A stretch of DNA of 64,000 nt from Chaetoderma sp. LZ-2023a (GCA_034401795.1 CM067370.1:63575254-63639253), one strand, 5' to 3'. Positions 45,084 through 56,025 are shown, counted from the stretch's first letter. Translations and numbers: made by a program. Notes: generated from the sequence alone by a model not told the origin.

Positions 45084-46744
45084 TACACCTGTGCAAAAGT
45101 TAAGCACCACCCTATTTTTACGCACATGCGAGGGTATATTCATGTGCTATGAAGAAAGCAATAGCATAAACATTTATGTACCCATCCATCTTAGTGCAAG
45201 AGGTAATAATGCAACTAGAGGAATGCTGATTATGATGGTGGGGAAACACTGTATGTTTTTGTTTGAACTTGAAAACGAGGCCTGAATATGGTTACGTTGA
45301 CACAACTGACAACTATTGCCCTACAGTTGACACACGTGGCTAGATTGTCATTAATGGTGTCTGAAAATGAAGTTTAACATCTGTGCACGAGTTTGAGACT
45401 GTCATTATTAATACCGGGTATATCCACCTTGTGCCTGGATGATGGCCTGGACACGACGTCTCATGCTGGTCACCAACCGACTGATACGCCATTGTGGTAT
45501 TCGTTGCCATTCAAGATGGAGTGCGTCTGTTAATTCCTGTAGGTTCTGCACAGGAGGATCCCTCCTTCTCACCATGTTTCCCAGAATGTCCCAGATATGC
45601 TCAATAGGGTTCATGTCAGGGCTCCTTGCTGGCCATGGTAGGGTTTCGATGGCATTCTGGCGGAGGTATTCATGCACAGCTCTAGCACGATGTGGTCGGG
45701 CGTTGTCATCCATGAATATAGGGTGGGTTCCAGGTGCATGATTTACAAAATGAGGGACCACAACTCTATCCAGTATGGAATCTTGATATCTTTGTCCATT
45801 TAGTGTTCCAGGTACAGTCAACAGATCCAGCTTACAATCAAATGAGATGCACCCCCATATCATAACGGAACCTCCACCAAATGGAACTTCTTCCATGATG
45901 TTATGTTGGTCGTACGCCGTGCGTCTGGACCTCCATACACGAGTTCGACCATCTGTGGCATGAAGCAGGAACCGACTTTCATCGGACCAGTGTACCCGTC
46001 TCCAGGATCTCATGTTCCAGTGTCTTCTTTCGTTGCACCACCTCAGACGCTCCTCTTTGTGGTGTGCAGTGAGGAGAGGACGTCTGACAGGTCTCCTAGC
46101 TTTCATGCCAGCAGCATACAGTCTCCTTTTGACGGTAGACATTGACACTCTATTGCGCGTTTCCCATTGCTGGCTGAGCACTCTGCTGTTGGTGAATGGA
46201 GATCTCCTAACAAGGCGTACTAGGGCTCGATCATCACGGGCAGTAGTCTTCTTCGGTCTTCCAGATCTAGGCCTGTCCTTCACCTCGTTAGTTTGCCCAT
46301 GTTTTGCAATCAAACGACTGATTACAGTATGGTTAATGTTCGGCTGTCTGCCAATCTCTCGGCATGACATACCAGTGGTATGCATGCCTATGATTTGCCA
46401 TTTCACACGATCACTTAACCTTCGTCTTGCCATAGCGGTTCACAATCAAGAGCTAATTCTCTCTGTACAAATAAACCACGGTCATGAACACAAAATTCCT
46501 AATCTTGTCGCCTAAATCTGTATGTAATGTTCTACACCTCAAACTGGACTTTTACATAACTGAACACGTGTGCTGTTTCCCGCCACGCACGGACATCAAG
46601 CGGCGTGAAGTCATGCATGCATGTGCATTTCGTACTTGGAATTATGTCAGCTAACGCGGGGACAAAAAGTATGGCAGCCTAGTTGTACCATCATGTTTCT
46701 ACGTTCTATTGTTTTTGCTGGTGCTTAACTTTTGCACAGGTGTA
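45084..46744 (-). mobile_element. Tc1-like DNA transposon, apparently complete
   Basis: The element is 1661 bp with 26-bp perfect inverted ends starting TACACCTGTGCAAAAGTTAA, flanked by a TA duplication (45082-45083 and 46745-46746). The uninterrupted relative of the target at 42688 has a single TA, so the empty site is visible in the same window. It carries one uninterrupted transposase ORF on the minus strand. Perfect ends and an intact gene indicate a recent insertion. Confidence 0.97.
45408..46433 (-). CDS. Tc1-like transposase (DD34E)
   Basis: The protein has 341 residues, the usual length of a Tc1/mariner transposase. Residues 1-110 form the paired-like DNA-binding region with two helix-turn-helix blocks (LSDRVKWQIIGMHTTGMSCR; FTNSRVLSQQW) and the linker RPRSGRPKK. 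The catalytic domain has D151 in HWSDESRF, D243 in FMDDNARPH and E278 in SPDMNPIEHIWD, with 34 residues between the last two. There is also a Gly-rich loop (FGGGSVMIWGC). It would cut and paste the element at TA sites in the nucleus. No stop or frameshift is present. The ATG at 46433 gives the full helix-turn-helix and is the natural start. Confidence 0.97.
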   Translation of the reverse strand: MARRRLSDRVKWQIIGMHTTGMSCREIGRQPNINHTVISRLIAKHGQTNEVKDRPRSGRPKKTTARDDRALVRLVRRSPFTNSRVLSQQWETRNRVSMSTVKRRLYAAGMKARRPVRRPLLTAHHKEERLRWCNERRHWNMRSWRRVHWSDESRFLLHATDGRTRVWRSRRTAYDQHNIMEEVPFGGGSVMIWGCISFDCKLDLLTVPGTLNGQRYQDSILDRVVVPHFVNHAPGTHPIFMDDNARPHRARAVHEYLRQNAIETLPWPARSPDMNPIEHIWDILGNMVRRRDPPVQNLQELTDALHLEWQRIPQWRISRLVTSMRRRVQAIIQAQGGYTRY

Positions 46745-46921
46745 TATTTTGAAAACAATTTAACTGAAAGTTGTTGGTGGATAAGCCACCAACAACTTTC
46801 AGCCAAATTGTTTTCAAAATATTCAGCGAGTCAAGTTTTTATTGAAATTATTGTCTGGTGGCTAGCAGCAACGAGACAGTTAATATACTTAAGACCAGGT
46901 TTACCTTTAAATCCAACATAG
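46745..46921. repeat. Segmental duplication, right copy, part 2 (contains palindrome H5)
   Basis: Resumes TATTTTGAAAACAATTTAAC and matches 42691-42870 to the end, including the palindrome (to 46827) and the exon E splice donor region. The Tc1 target TA lies in the outer stem of the palindrome. Confidence 0.88.
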
Positions 46922-47090
46922 CCATTATTAAATTCTCGCACACCGATGATGTAGTTGAGCAGAAGTAGTTCAAGTTGCATCTTCTGTGCTTTGCCAAAGT
47001 CAACCTGTGCCACAGTTAGATCTTCCCTGCCCATTATACCTTGTAGATGTGCCACGGTTACCATAGCTGGCTTAGGCACTGTTAGTGCAC
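46905..47090 (-). CDS. Host gene, putative exon E
   Basis: On the minus strand the exon follows an acceptor (ATATATACCTAG at 47091; an alternative 12 bases in, ACTAACAG, keeps the frame) and ends at a donor AAAG|GTAAAC after 46905. It is phase 1 at both ends. It encodes VPKPAMVTVAHLQGIMGRED, LTVAQVDFGKAQKMQLELLL and LNYIIGVREFNNGYVGFK. The stretch has helical, soluble-protein composition and is not a transposon domain that I know. Joined to exons D and F it reads without a stop. Confidence 0.62.
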
Positions 47091-47099
47091 CTAGGTATA

Positions 47100-47420
47100 T
47101 ATAATATTAAACATTTGTTAAAAGCATTTCAAACAGAATTTTAGTTTGATCATAAAAGAAGATAGTGATCGCCCTACCCCACATTTGCTCGGTATATTTA
47201 TTACTATTTATGGAGATAAGACTGTGCACAGCACATGTTTTCTATTTGGATACATTAAAACCAGAATCCCTGCCCAAGGATGTTTTTTCTAAACATTTCA
47301 CATTATAAAAAAACAGCAACCACACACACACACACACACACCCCCCCCACCAAGCCAATTTTGGTCACGTAGGCATAATAAAATATTTTACATATGTTAC
47401 ACCATGTGAGAAATATTATT
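47100..47420. other. Intron-like DNA with CA/C tract
   Basis: Contains (CA)n followed by a C-run at 47319-47350. Nothing else was seen. Confidence 0.5.
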
Positions 47421-47491
47421 TTGGATATTTTGAAAATAATTTGATTAAACTCAATTACTGCTTGCAGCAACAATGAATTTTCAGTCCAAAT

Positions 47492-50450
47492 GTATGATTA
47501 CTGTATTCTGCGGCTGTAGTAGTAGAAACATCCTACAGCTGCAATCAGTCCTTCTTCGCTCTTTCCCACTGTGTCTTGTCCTCAGCAGAAATCCTTAGCT
47601 TCCTCAGGTCTATTCTTGACTTGAGTGTACCGAGTCCTACTTTCTTGCGGTCACCTCATAGCACGCTTAGCAGATTTATGCAATGATGTCCTCTCCTGGC
47701 TTTGTCTGGCCATAGGTGTCCAGTGGCGGTGCGTAGGTGTTTGCGGTGAAAGGCATCGAGTTTGTCTAGAGTTGCCTTTGGAGCTGCCCAGCTGTTACAG
47801 TTATACAGTATCAAAGATACGCAGGTTGCATTATACAAACGTAGCCTCTTTATCAAGGGCATCTTTGATCTATGAATGTACAGCTTCCAGAAGGACTGGA
47901 AAGCTATGTTCCCCATGGCGCAGCGTGCAGAAATGTCAGCGGTACTGCAAAGCAGTGAGCCCAGGATTTTACTTTTTCTCCATGGTTCGCCACCACGAAG
48001 TGGGTCGTCATTTTCTATAGTTTCATGCTTTGTCGATAGGTATATGTGGGTGAACCCTGTTTTGGATTCATTCATAGAGATTCTAGATTTTTAGTTTGCA
48101 TGCAGCTATTGGGAGTTCGTCAAGGGGTTTCTTTTCCTCGTTTATGAAGTCCACATCGTCGGCATATTCCATCTCTAGCGGCATGCCCAGTATTGACACT
48201 GGGGGGTTTGGTCTTGTCGTACTTTCCCGCACAGATTTCAAGGTGGCAGCAAGGTAGCAGGCGAAAAGCACTGGAGATAGACCATCTCCCTGTGGGGAGC
48301 CGATTGATGTCTCAAACTCTAGACTTCATTGACTTGACTCGTACTCTCAGCTTGGTGTCTGCAAGCAGTAGTCTCACTAGTCATAGCTCATCTTCACTGC
48401 ATCTGGCCTGGCACAGTACATATAGGCTCTTTGAGTGTTTAATTGTGTCGAAGGCTCGTGACATGTCAATGCCCATTTTGTGGAAGTCCCAGTGTTTGGA
48501 CTTGAGTCACATGACTACCGACACAAGCATGCATTGAGCCCATACAATGTCTGCGCAGCTGCGTCCACATTTGAAGCCACTTTGACATGATCCGGTGAAG
48601 TAATCGATCTTGTCTTGGATGCGGCATAGAGTAACATTGGATAGTATTTTCCATATGCTGTTGAGGAGCACAATGGGCCGCAGATTGGCTGGGGGCCCAG
48701 GTGGCTTCTTGGGCTTGGGTAGTCTGATACGGGTGCCTTGGCCTACACCGTCGATGGGAAGGTGGTGCACAAAAGCTGAATTGATTAGGTGCGTGATCGG
48801 TTTTGAGATAATGCCACTTGCATATTTGAATAGTTCATTGCTCATGCCATCAGGTCCAGATGCACGTACATTTTTCAGGGCTTTAAGTGTCTTCTCAACT
48901 TCTGCTGTTTTAATTGCTGTTAGTCATGGCCTGGGGTCTCCTGAGAACGGGTGCAATGGCTCATCATTGTTGTCAGTGAACTATTCCTTGAACCATTCCT
49001 GGATTGCCTCTGCTTTTCCCTGGTCAGTCCCGATAAAGTGTCCTTCAAAGTTGTGTACAGTGAGTGGTGGTGAGTAGTCAGTAACTCAGGCCTTGGGCCA
49101 CCCGAAACATTTTGTGACAGTCATCTGTGGCAGTAATTTCATCTGCTAGGGAGTCTGCCTGTTGAACAGCAAGATCTTTTAAGCGTTCGCTAATATGGTA
49201 CAGAATAATATTGCACTCCCGGCGCAGTTTGGTGCGGTCTTCACTTTGGCCACTTTGATAGATGCGCAGCCAAAATGCTTTCTGCTCTGCTGACAGTTTT
49301 ACTACTAGAGGGTCGTCAGTATACTTAGGTTGGTTGTTTTTAAGAACACCTACATGTATGGTGCTGATAGCGGATGATACCATAGATTTCAGTATTTTGG
49401 TTAGAGCTTCGTTGGGATTGGAGCTGACATCGATGTTAGCTATCTGCTCCCCGAGGGCTTTTTTGTATGACAATTGAGTGTCAGTGTCGCTGATGAGCTT
49501 GGGTAGGTTGTAGGTGACTCTACCCTCTTGCCTGGTATGGTGTTTATATATTAGGAAGAGATTGTTCATCTGAAGGCATGTAATGACTAGCTTATGGTCA
49601 GAATTGAGGTCTGTGCCTCCATACGAACAAGCGTTCCTGAGTAAGGGTTTTGCTTCTGTCTTGCATAGTATGAAGTCTATTTGGTTGAAGACAGCCGTTG
49701 TAGCCTTAGAACCTTTTGGGGCTTTGCGGTCAGTAATGTGTCCAGTACATGTTGTCAGGTGACAGCATGGGTGTTTGAAAGCGGTATTTGTGACAAATAG
49801 GCCATTGGAATGAAGGAATGCCACCAGTGCATCTCAATTGCTGTTGCGTGTGCCCTCTCCATAGGATCCCATGCATAAGCCAAGTCCTGAACTTTTGTCC
49901 GCAATTCCGAGTTTACCCAGCTTGGCATTGAAACCTCCACACATGAACAGTTGCCATCTAGCTGGGATTGTAATGGTGGAGCTCAATTCTGCATAGAAGG
50001 AATAGAAGGACTGATTGCAGCTGTAGGATGTTTCTACTACTACAGCTGCAGAATACAGTAATTATACATAGCCAGGTCGATGAATGCAACGCGATCACTG
50101 ACGTATCCAAAACTAATGACATGATCCAAGACCCTTGATCTGATTACGAAGCCTAAACCCCCGTATGTGGCATGTTTTTGCTTAATGAGCACTAGCTTAT
50201 GGCCTGTCTGTAGTTGCTGCTCTGAGTGTTTAGCTACTTTAGTCTCTTGAATGCATGCAATATCGATATTATAGTGTTCACAGTCTGCACCTAAGGTTTG
50301 CCTCTTTGATGTTGCACTCAGACCACGTACATTCCACGTAGCTATGGTAAGCTCCTGGGAAGATTGCGTCGTCCGAGGATATCGAGCACAGTTTCTTGTT
50401 TGAAGAAGGGTAGACATAATCAGAGTTGCCTCTGTATGCGGATGTCAGCC
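47492..50450 (-). pseudogene. Non-LTR retrotransposon (APE-type), long copy 2
   Basis: On the minus strand from 50417: an apurinic-type endonuclease (ELTIATWNVRGLSATSKRQT, DIACIQETKVAKH, then after a frameshift LFMCGGFNAKLGKLG and FNQIDFILCK, SDHKLVI at about 49600). The linker follows (SYKKALGEQIANIDVSSNPN), then the reverse transcriptase: NELFKYASGIISKPITHLIN, VGQGTRIRLPKPKKPPGPPA, RPIVLLNSIWKILSNV, SGFKCGRS, and the catalytic EMEYADDVDFINEE at about 48170. The thumb and C-terminus follow (SKMPLIKRLRLYNATCVSLI, DKLDAFHRKHLRT). Stops and frameshifts break it into six or more pieces. It is longer and less damaged at the active site than copy 1. It lies in the intron between exons D and E, in the same orientation as the gene. 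Confidence 0.9.
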
Positions 50451-51002
50451 CGCAATCCTTGATGACTTAGTTTGCCAACAAAGTTGCTACTTACGGAGGA
50501 GACCGGCGTGAAGGTGTCATCTTTCTCCAACTACCTTCAAGATATGTGTGTTCAGCGACTTCAGAGTCTAACATCATGGTATTTAAGTTGAAACTTATCT
50601 CAAATGACATCAGGGATCAGGAATTTCCCACACGGAAGCAGGTGGCATGTGGTAAAAATTGCTTCAGAAGCGATCCATGCTGCGTGCCGCTCATCAACTC
50701 CACCATGTGCCGCTCCAATGTGTTTTGCTTATCAGAAATATTCTGAAGTCAAATTGACATGTGCCGCATACAGCGTGCCCCCTCTGTTTGTTTTCTTTAA
50801 ATTATCTTTTGATGATGACATTTAGTGATGTGATTCTGGAATCTAGAGAGATGGTTAAATCATGTTTGAATCCACTTTTAGCTATGCTCTGATCATCTCT
50901 AGTTAAGCTCCGCATATGCATTCAGCGTGATTGGATCTATTTAAATATACTTTGAACCCCGACTTCCAAGAATCTCATTTTCAAGGTAACTATACAGGTG
51001 AT

Positions 51003-51112
51003 CTGTTGAATATTTTGAAACTAATTTGACCGGGTGCTGTTGCTGCCAGCAACAACAGATGGCAGCGTCGCCAAGTTAAACTAGTTTCACAAAATCGAAC
51101 AGAATAGTAGCC
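51003..51112. repeat. Central-palindrome repeat, copy H6
   Basis: CTGTTGAATATTTTGAAACT pairs with AGTTTCACAAAATCGAACAG. Inside it are two nested pairs (TGCTGTTGCTG / CAGCAACAACAG-type). The downstream flank (TACGTCATTC, GACGTCATATACATGACTGA) matches 15301-15490. Confidence 0.82.
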
Positions 51113-51283
51113 ATACAATTCGTACAACTGACAGACTATTCCAAGTTCCTGGATGGATTCAGATACGTCATTCATTAGGCATTCTGATAATGACATCAAC
51201 CGTCAATTGACATAACTGGCTATGACGTCATATACATGACTGACAGATTGGATTCATCCATTACATCATCTATCCAATATTAC

Positions 51284-51401
51284 CTGTAATCTTTCCTTTC
51301 TTAGCTTTGTCCAAGATTGCGGAGAACCAGGCCTCATTTTTTATAGAATCTAGCCGAGACAATGATACAGATCGTAGCAGGACCGGCGGAACATGATACA
51401 A
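51284..51401 (-). CDS. Host gene, putative exon D
   Basis: The exon has an acceptor CTTATGTTCCAG before 51401 and a donor ACAG|GTAATA after 51284. The 118-base exon (phase 0 in, phase 1 out) encodes 39 residues: LYHVPPVLLRSVSLSRLDSI then KNEAWFSAILDKAKKGKIT. It joins exon C (ending ..IDRMLG) and exon E without a stop. The small size, clean boundaries and matching phase support a real coding exon. The product is not recognised. Confidence 0.65.
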
Positions 51402-51419
51402 CTGGAACATAAGTAATTC

Positions 51420-52076
51420 ATTATTAGCATCTTCACATATGAAATGTCAGTAGCTCAATTTCCAAGCAAACATACAGTTAAGCTGCTGAATATTTTGCAC
51501 AAATTTTAAATGACAACCGTTACTCGTTTAGCTACAGATAAAATACATTCAAACTATTCAATAGAATATTTGCCAGATCACACAAAATATGTTGCACTAA
51601 AATGTTAATTAATCAAATGGCAAACTGGTCAGTATTTGGAAAGTATTTCTTAACAGTTTGTATCGGCATACTGGATAATTACAAGGTGAACACCAAATTA
51701 TAACCATTTTTTAAAACACACCTTTTCTTTTAGGGGCAAACAATTATCTAAAGTTATTTAATTAACCATTGAACCACTGCATGCAAGATATAACAAATTC
51801 TATACAATGTAAGAAATATTGTGAAATTAATCTGAGAAGTCAAAAATGTTATTAAAAATCTCAACAGCCTTCTAGTCTGGTTGGCTTAAAATGGATGTAT
51901 CCAATTTGGGACGCTTGAACTATCTGACATCATTAGCAAAATATGTCACTTGATAGCTGACGTCACAAACAAGAATGTGGCAACCAAGTGACCTAGGTCT
52001 GCTACAAACATGGCAAAAATCTGACTGGGAGTGTCTGAATTGTATGTTTTTGGTTAATTTACAATTTAATAAATAT
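51420..52076. other. Intron-like DNA
   Basis: A decayed arm of the central palindrome (CTGCTGAATATTTTGCACAA) lies at about 51482. Nothing else was recognised. Confidence 0.45.
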
Positions 52077-52115
52077 TCTGTTGAATATTTCGAAACTAGT
52101 TTGACTGGGAGCTGT
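52077..52115. repeat. Half central-palindrome repeat, H7, next to exon C
   Basis: TCTGTTGAATATTTCGAAAC and TAGTTTGACTGGGAGCTGTT are the left arm. The right arm is absent, and exon C ends only 28 bases away. Confidence 0.75.
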
Positions 52116-52142
52116 TGCTGTTGACAGTACAAGTGCGCATAC

Positions 52143-52369
52143 CCCAAGCATTCTATCAATATGGTGTACTATGGCAGCAGCAATGAAAGAATGGCCATCT
52201 CGTATATCCAGAATCATGACGCTGTTGTTGACTTCTGCAACCTCTGTATCCTGCAACTCAACCTGGACATCGCACACCTGTGGATGCTTCATTGAAAGTA
52301 AACAGACAGGTGCAAAGTTTGTAAACGTCGACGTCCTCACTTCTTCAAGCCACTGTTCCTCTTCTATGC
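52143..52369 (-). CDS. Host gene, putative exon C
   Basis: A good 3' splice site (CTTTTCTTATCCAAATCAG) stands before 52369 and a donor CTTGGG|GTATGC after 52143. The exon has 227 bases, phase 1 in and phase 0 out. The 75 residues include IEEEQWLEEVRTSTFTNFAP, VCLLSMKHPQVCDVQVELQD, VNNSVMILDIRDGHSFIAAA and IVHHIDRMLG. The alternating hydrophobic pattern suggests beta strands, but I do not recognise a family. The opposite strand is also open but has no splice support. Confidence 0.66.
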
Positions 52370-53295
52370 CTGATTTGGATAAGAAAAGATGTTAGATGCA
52401 TCCGAAAAAATCCGTGAAATCCGAAAAATTCTGGAACCATAATCTACTGAGATTCTATCGACCTTGTTTTTAAACTAGATAACATTTACATTCACACACA
52501 CACACTCAGAATGATTATAGCTCATTGAAATGTAATTTTTCTATGATTAATCAATATATCATGGGTTTTTTAAGCAAAACTTTGGAAGCTGTAGAGCAAT
52601 GCACAACAGGCAACTGCTTTCTCCAACTTCATCTGTGCCAGGGTATAAGCTAAACAATTCTTTGATGGTGGTCGGATGAATAGATGAACCGATTTATTTA
52701 GACACCATATATTAGCTTTGCTATGCATCCCATGAGACCCAAACATGGTTGATATTTGTAATGTAAGATATATTCTGTTGAATAGTCTGAACAACTTCCA
52801 GTCAAATTAGTTTCAAAATGTTCAACAGCTAACAGACATTTGTTCTTAGTGCCTGAACATTTTACATGTTATTTTCTACCTTCATGCTCCTCTCTCAAGA
52901 TGCTATTTATTGACACTATTGAATACAGTACAGCTCAGAAATAACGTAATATATTCCAAAATAAAATAAAACGTACTATTGCATATTTTTTACTTAATTT
53001 GATTGGAAGGCAGCAATGGCGTTCTTAAATTTTAAAAAAACATTTCTTAAATCATGTTCAAAATTGTACTAACTACCACATCTTCATTTTTGTTTTGGAA
53101 AAATGGTCACTTATATTTATGAGCTGTACTGTAGAGATTCCACATCAATCACTTTCACTTTCTATCGCAATAATGTGCTTTTTAACATTGCGCTGATGTT
53201 GGTCCATAGACACCATAATTTTGTCTCCTTAAGGTATAATCTGTAATGTCACACTGGTAAATGTATAACACATTCTTTATCATGTCATAGCGATT
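52370..53295. other. Intron-like DNA with one palindrome
   Basis: Contains H8 (52775-52828: CTGTTGAATAGTCTGAACAA, GTCAAATTAGTTTCAAAATG) with a much shortened left arm. The remainder is AT-rich and without features. Confidence 0.6.
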
Positions 53296-53364
53296 CTCTT
53301 GAATATTTTGAAACTAATTCAACTCCACAAGCTTCCAGTTAAATTAGTTTCAAAATATTTAACA
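53296..53364. repeat. Central-palindrome repeat, copy H9
   Basis: CTCTTGAATATTTTGAAACT pairs with TTAGTTTCAAAATATTTAAC around CCACAAGCTTCCA, the shortest loop of the family. It lies 65 bp outside DIRS copy D. Confidence 0.85.
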
Positions 53365-53429
53365 GATTATTACCTGCATGGTTGCTTTTACAGGACATTG
53401 TCAAACTAGACTTTAACTATATAATAAAT

Positions 53430-53760
53430 GAAATCACGGATTTCCTTTTTCACGAGAGGGTTCTTATACTTGCCTCCCTAACACTATGATATTTCCTAAA
53501 TATCGACCTCGACTCAATAACACCAGATTAAAAAAGATAGGTGCCCTTAATGGGCAGGTAGACAGGTGACAGTCAGCCGGATGCCGGCCCCAACCTCGCA
53601 CATGGGCAGACTTTCACTGCCTCAGCATGACTATTGGCCGACACATGTAACTTAAAAGCCTGAAGACCGAGCCTCTGTGGGGCGGAGAGGCCAGGTACGT
53701 GTTAGGGAGGTAAGTATAACAACTCTCTCGTGAAAAAAGAAATCTGTGATTTCGTCAAGC
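53430..53760. repeat. Copy D 3' terminus and internal complementary region
   Basis: Bases 53430-53485 and 53700-53757 are inverted copies separated by about 215 bp, the same arrangement as in copy B at 27805-28172, although the sequences of the two families differ. Confidence 0.82.
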
Positions 53761-54179
53761 AATGATTTGAACATCGGATAACACACCCGATGGTGAGAGT
53801 AATGACCGTATGTCAAATGCGCTCCTCCCCCCCCTCCTTTTGGGAAAGGAGAAGCTATGCCCTCCATGTCCCATACACTCTCTAAGTACTGGTGCTAAGT
53901 ACTACAGGACAAGAGACGAAAGGCTTCAATTCGTATACTCTCAATAACTGAACCACATAATACACAGGTACCATTACATTCTTGTTAAATAAGGGTAATA
54001 CATCGTGACAATAAATTATGTAACAACAAAAGGCAGTACTGACCTTATGCATGAAAGCTGTATCCATCCAGTCCACATCAGTGAAGGAAATATAATACAC
54101 GAATATGCAGTTGTTTGCACAATTAAAATGTGCTGTCTGAAGACAGTAAGTGCAACTTATCTACAATATATACACATGC

Positions 54180-55584
54180 TCATCTTTTGAATATCGATAA
54201 GGCAAGAGGATTAGTGGTGTCACGGAGGTAATGGTCGGTAAAACTTGACTCACAGTGCCACTGAGCTACTGACATAATGTCATCCACCGGCACCCCGTTA
54301 AACAGGGTGGTGGACATCAATATGCCACGAGCACTGTGAGCCTTGGTCAACTTGTTTACCAGTAGCGGATTTGTGGCAAAATTGAATACATTCCACAATC
54401 CACCTAGATATAGTGTCTTTTGATGCCCTGCCATGGGGTTCAATATAAGACAAACATTATGAGGATGGGTCCGTCCGCCATTCCTGTGTGCATTGTTTGT
54501 ACCTGTTTAATGCGCGGACTGGACACCATGCTTTTGAATTAGGATCAAACATACTCAAAGCTGGTAAAACAATTGGTTGATCTGGATATTTCAAAGACTG
54601 GTTCTTAGCCATGAAATTTATCCTAGGTAGAAGCCTAAGGCCTTGCCCTGTAACCATGTAACGGTCTGCCTCGGAGGATAAAGCATGAATCTCGCTTCTC
54701 CGTCTTGCAGAGGCCGTAGCAATTAGTAATACAGTCTTAAGTGTCAACATTTTCAGAGAAATGGCACTTAGTGGTTCAAAGGGTTTGTCTGCTAGCACTT
54801 GAAGTACTACAGATAAACTCCAAGATGGAATTGCTGGAGGATTTCTTGGTCTTAGATTACCCATGCCTTTTATTAAAGTGTTCAATGAACAAACTTCATC
54901 ACTTCCCCTATCAGCCAAGCAAGGGATAACTGACATCAAAGCTGACTTGTAGCCATCAATACAGTTAGGCTCGAGGTTATAGGCATCATACAGGTGACAG
55001 AGGAGATCGGCTACTACCTGAATAGATGCATCCATTGGACTAACATCCCTGTTTGAGCACAATTCTGCAAATCAATTGATTTTATAGTTATATGCTCTGG
55101 AGGTTGACCCTCTTCTGGCTTTTGCCATAAACATGGCTGCTTGCTCAGAAAAGCCCTCCATAACTTTCAATTCCTTGACAACATCTATGCAGTTAATTGG
55201 AACATTGCCTGGTTGTTGTGAAGGGACTTGCCCTGGAAAATAACATTGTCCATCAGAGGCAGAGGAACAGGATTGCAGACCAAAAGGTCCAGCAGATCCA
55301 TATACCATGATCGGCTTGGCCAATTTGGGGCAATCAGAAGCAACTGGCACTCCTCCTGCCTGATTTTCTGAAGGACTTTTGGAATCAGGATTGCTGGTGG
55401 GAATGCGTATGCATACATTCTCTCCCAGCTGATAGCTAACGCCTCTGTTGCATAAGCAGTTGGATCTGGAATCGGAGAGACGTACGTCGTCATCTTCACA
55501 TTCTTGTTCCTTGCGAACAAATCTATGTTGGGTTTCCCCCAATGGTCGAACAGACGATCCACCACACATTGATTTAGTTGCCAT
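54180..55584 (-). pseudogene. DIRS tyrosine recombinase (copy D)
   Basis: The ORF begins within the RNase H frame. 55584-55072 ends KARRGSTSRAYNYKIN at a TGA where the other copies read on. 55062-54457 holds the rest of the N-terminal domain (GYKSALMSVIPCLAD) and the first catalytic arginine (TASARRRSEIHAL). 54443-54180, after a frameshift, has the H-x-x-R box as KAHSARGILMST and the nucleophile region VAQWHCESSFTDHYLRDTT. All four signature residues are present, so one stop and one frameshift are the main lesions. The protein is clearly homologous to, but diverged from, that of copies A and B. Confidence 0.88.
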
Positions 55585-56025
55585 TCCTTAGGCAAAACAC
55601 TCATCCTTCGGGTCAATGAATCTGCAAACAGATTTAGCCTTCCCGGAATGTGAACTGCCATCATGGTGATCATATGATCTAGACACCAGCAAAGCAGTTT
55701 CCAAGTCATCATACAGAGACTGGCCGACTTCGTTCTGCCCTGGCGGTTTATTTAAGTCACTACTGTTGAGTTGTCTGATCGAACTAGAACAATCTTGCCC
55801 TGAACTTTCTTTAAGAAATATTCCAGGCCCAGAACCCCCACTGCTTGTAATTCCAGTAGATTTATATGTTCCTGTGACTGATCCAGATTCCAAAACCCTG
55901 ATACTGTGGCCTCTCCCAGGCAAGCACCCCCACCCCACCCCCATCCCTCCATTGATGCATCTGTGTACATCGTTATTTGAGGGTGGGGTGAGCATCACAC
56001 TCACCAGGAGATGCTCTCTCTTCAT
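55185..56025 (-). pseudogene. DIRS RNase H (copy D)
   Basis: 55970-55752 has MYTDASMEGWGWGGGACLGE, LLELQAVGVLGLEYFLKKVQ and KIVLVRSDNSTVVT. 55712-55185 has MMTWKLLCWCLDH, VHIPGRLNLFADSLTRR, the C-terminal block KMTTYVSPIPDP and LLIAPNWPSRSWYMDLLDLL. Small insertions (the GGGTGGGGTGG run near 55930) and a stop near 55755 split it. Confidence 0.85.

Noticed and set aside
45439-46515. Plus-strand frames of 80-167 codons
   Set aside because: Antisense to the intact Tc1-like transposase.
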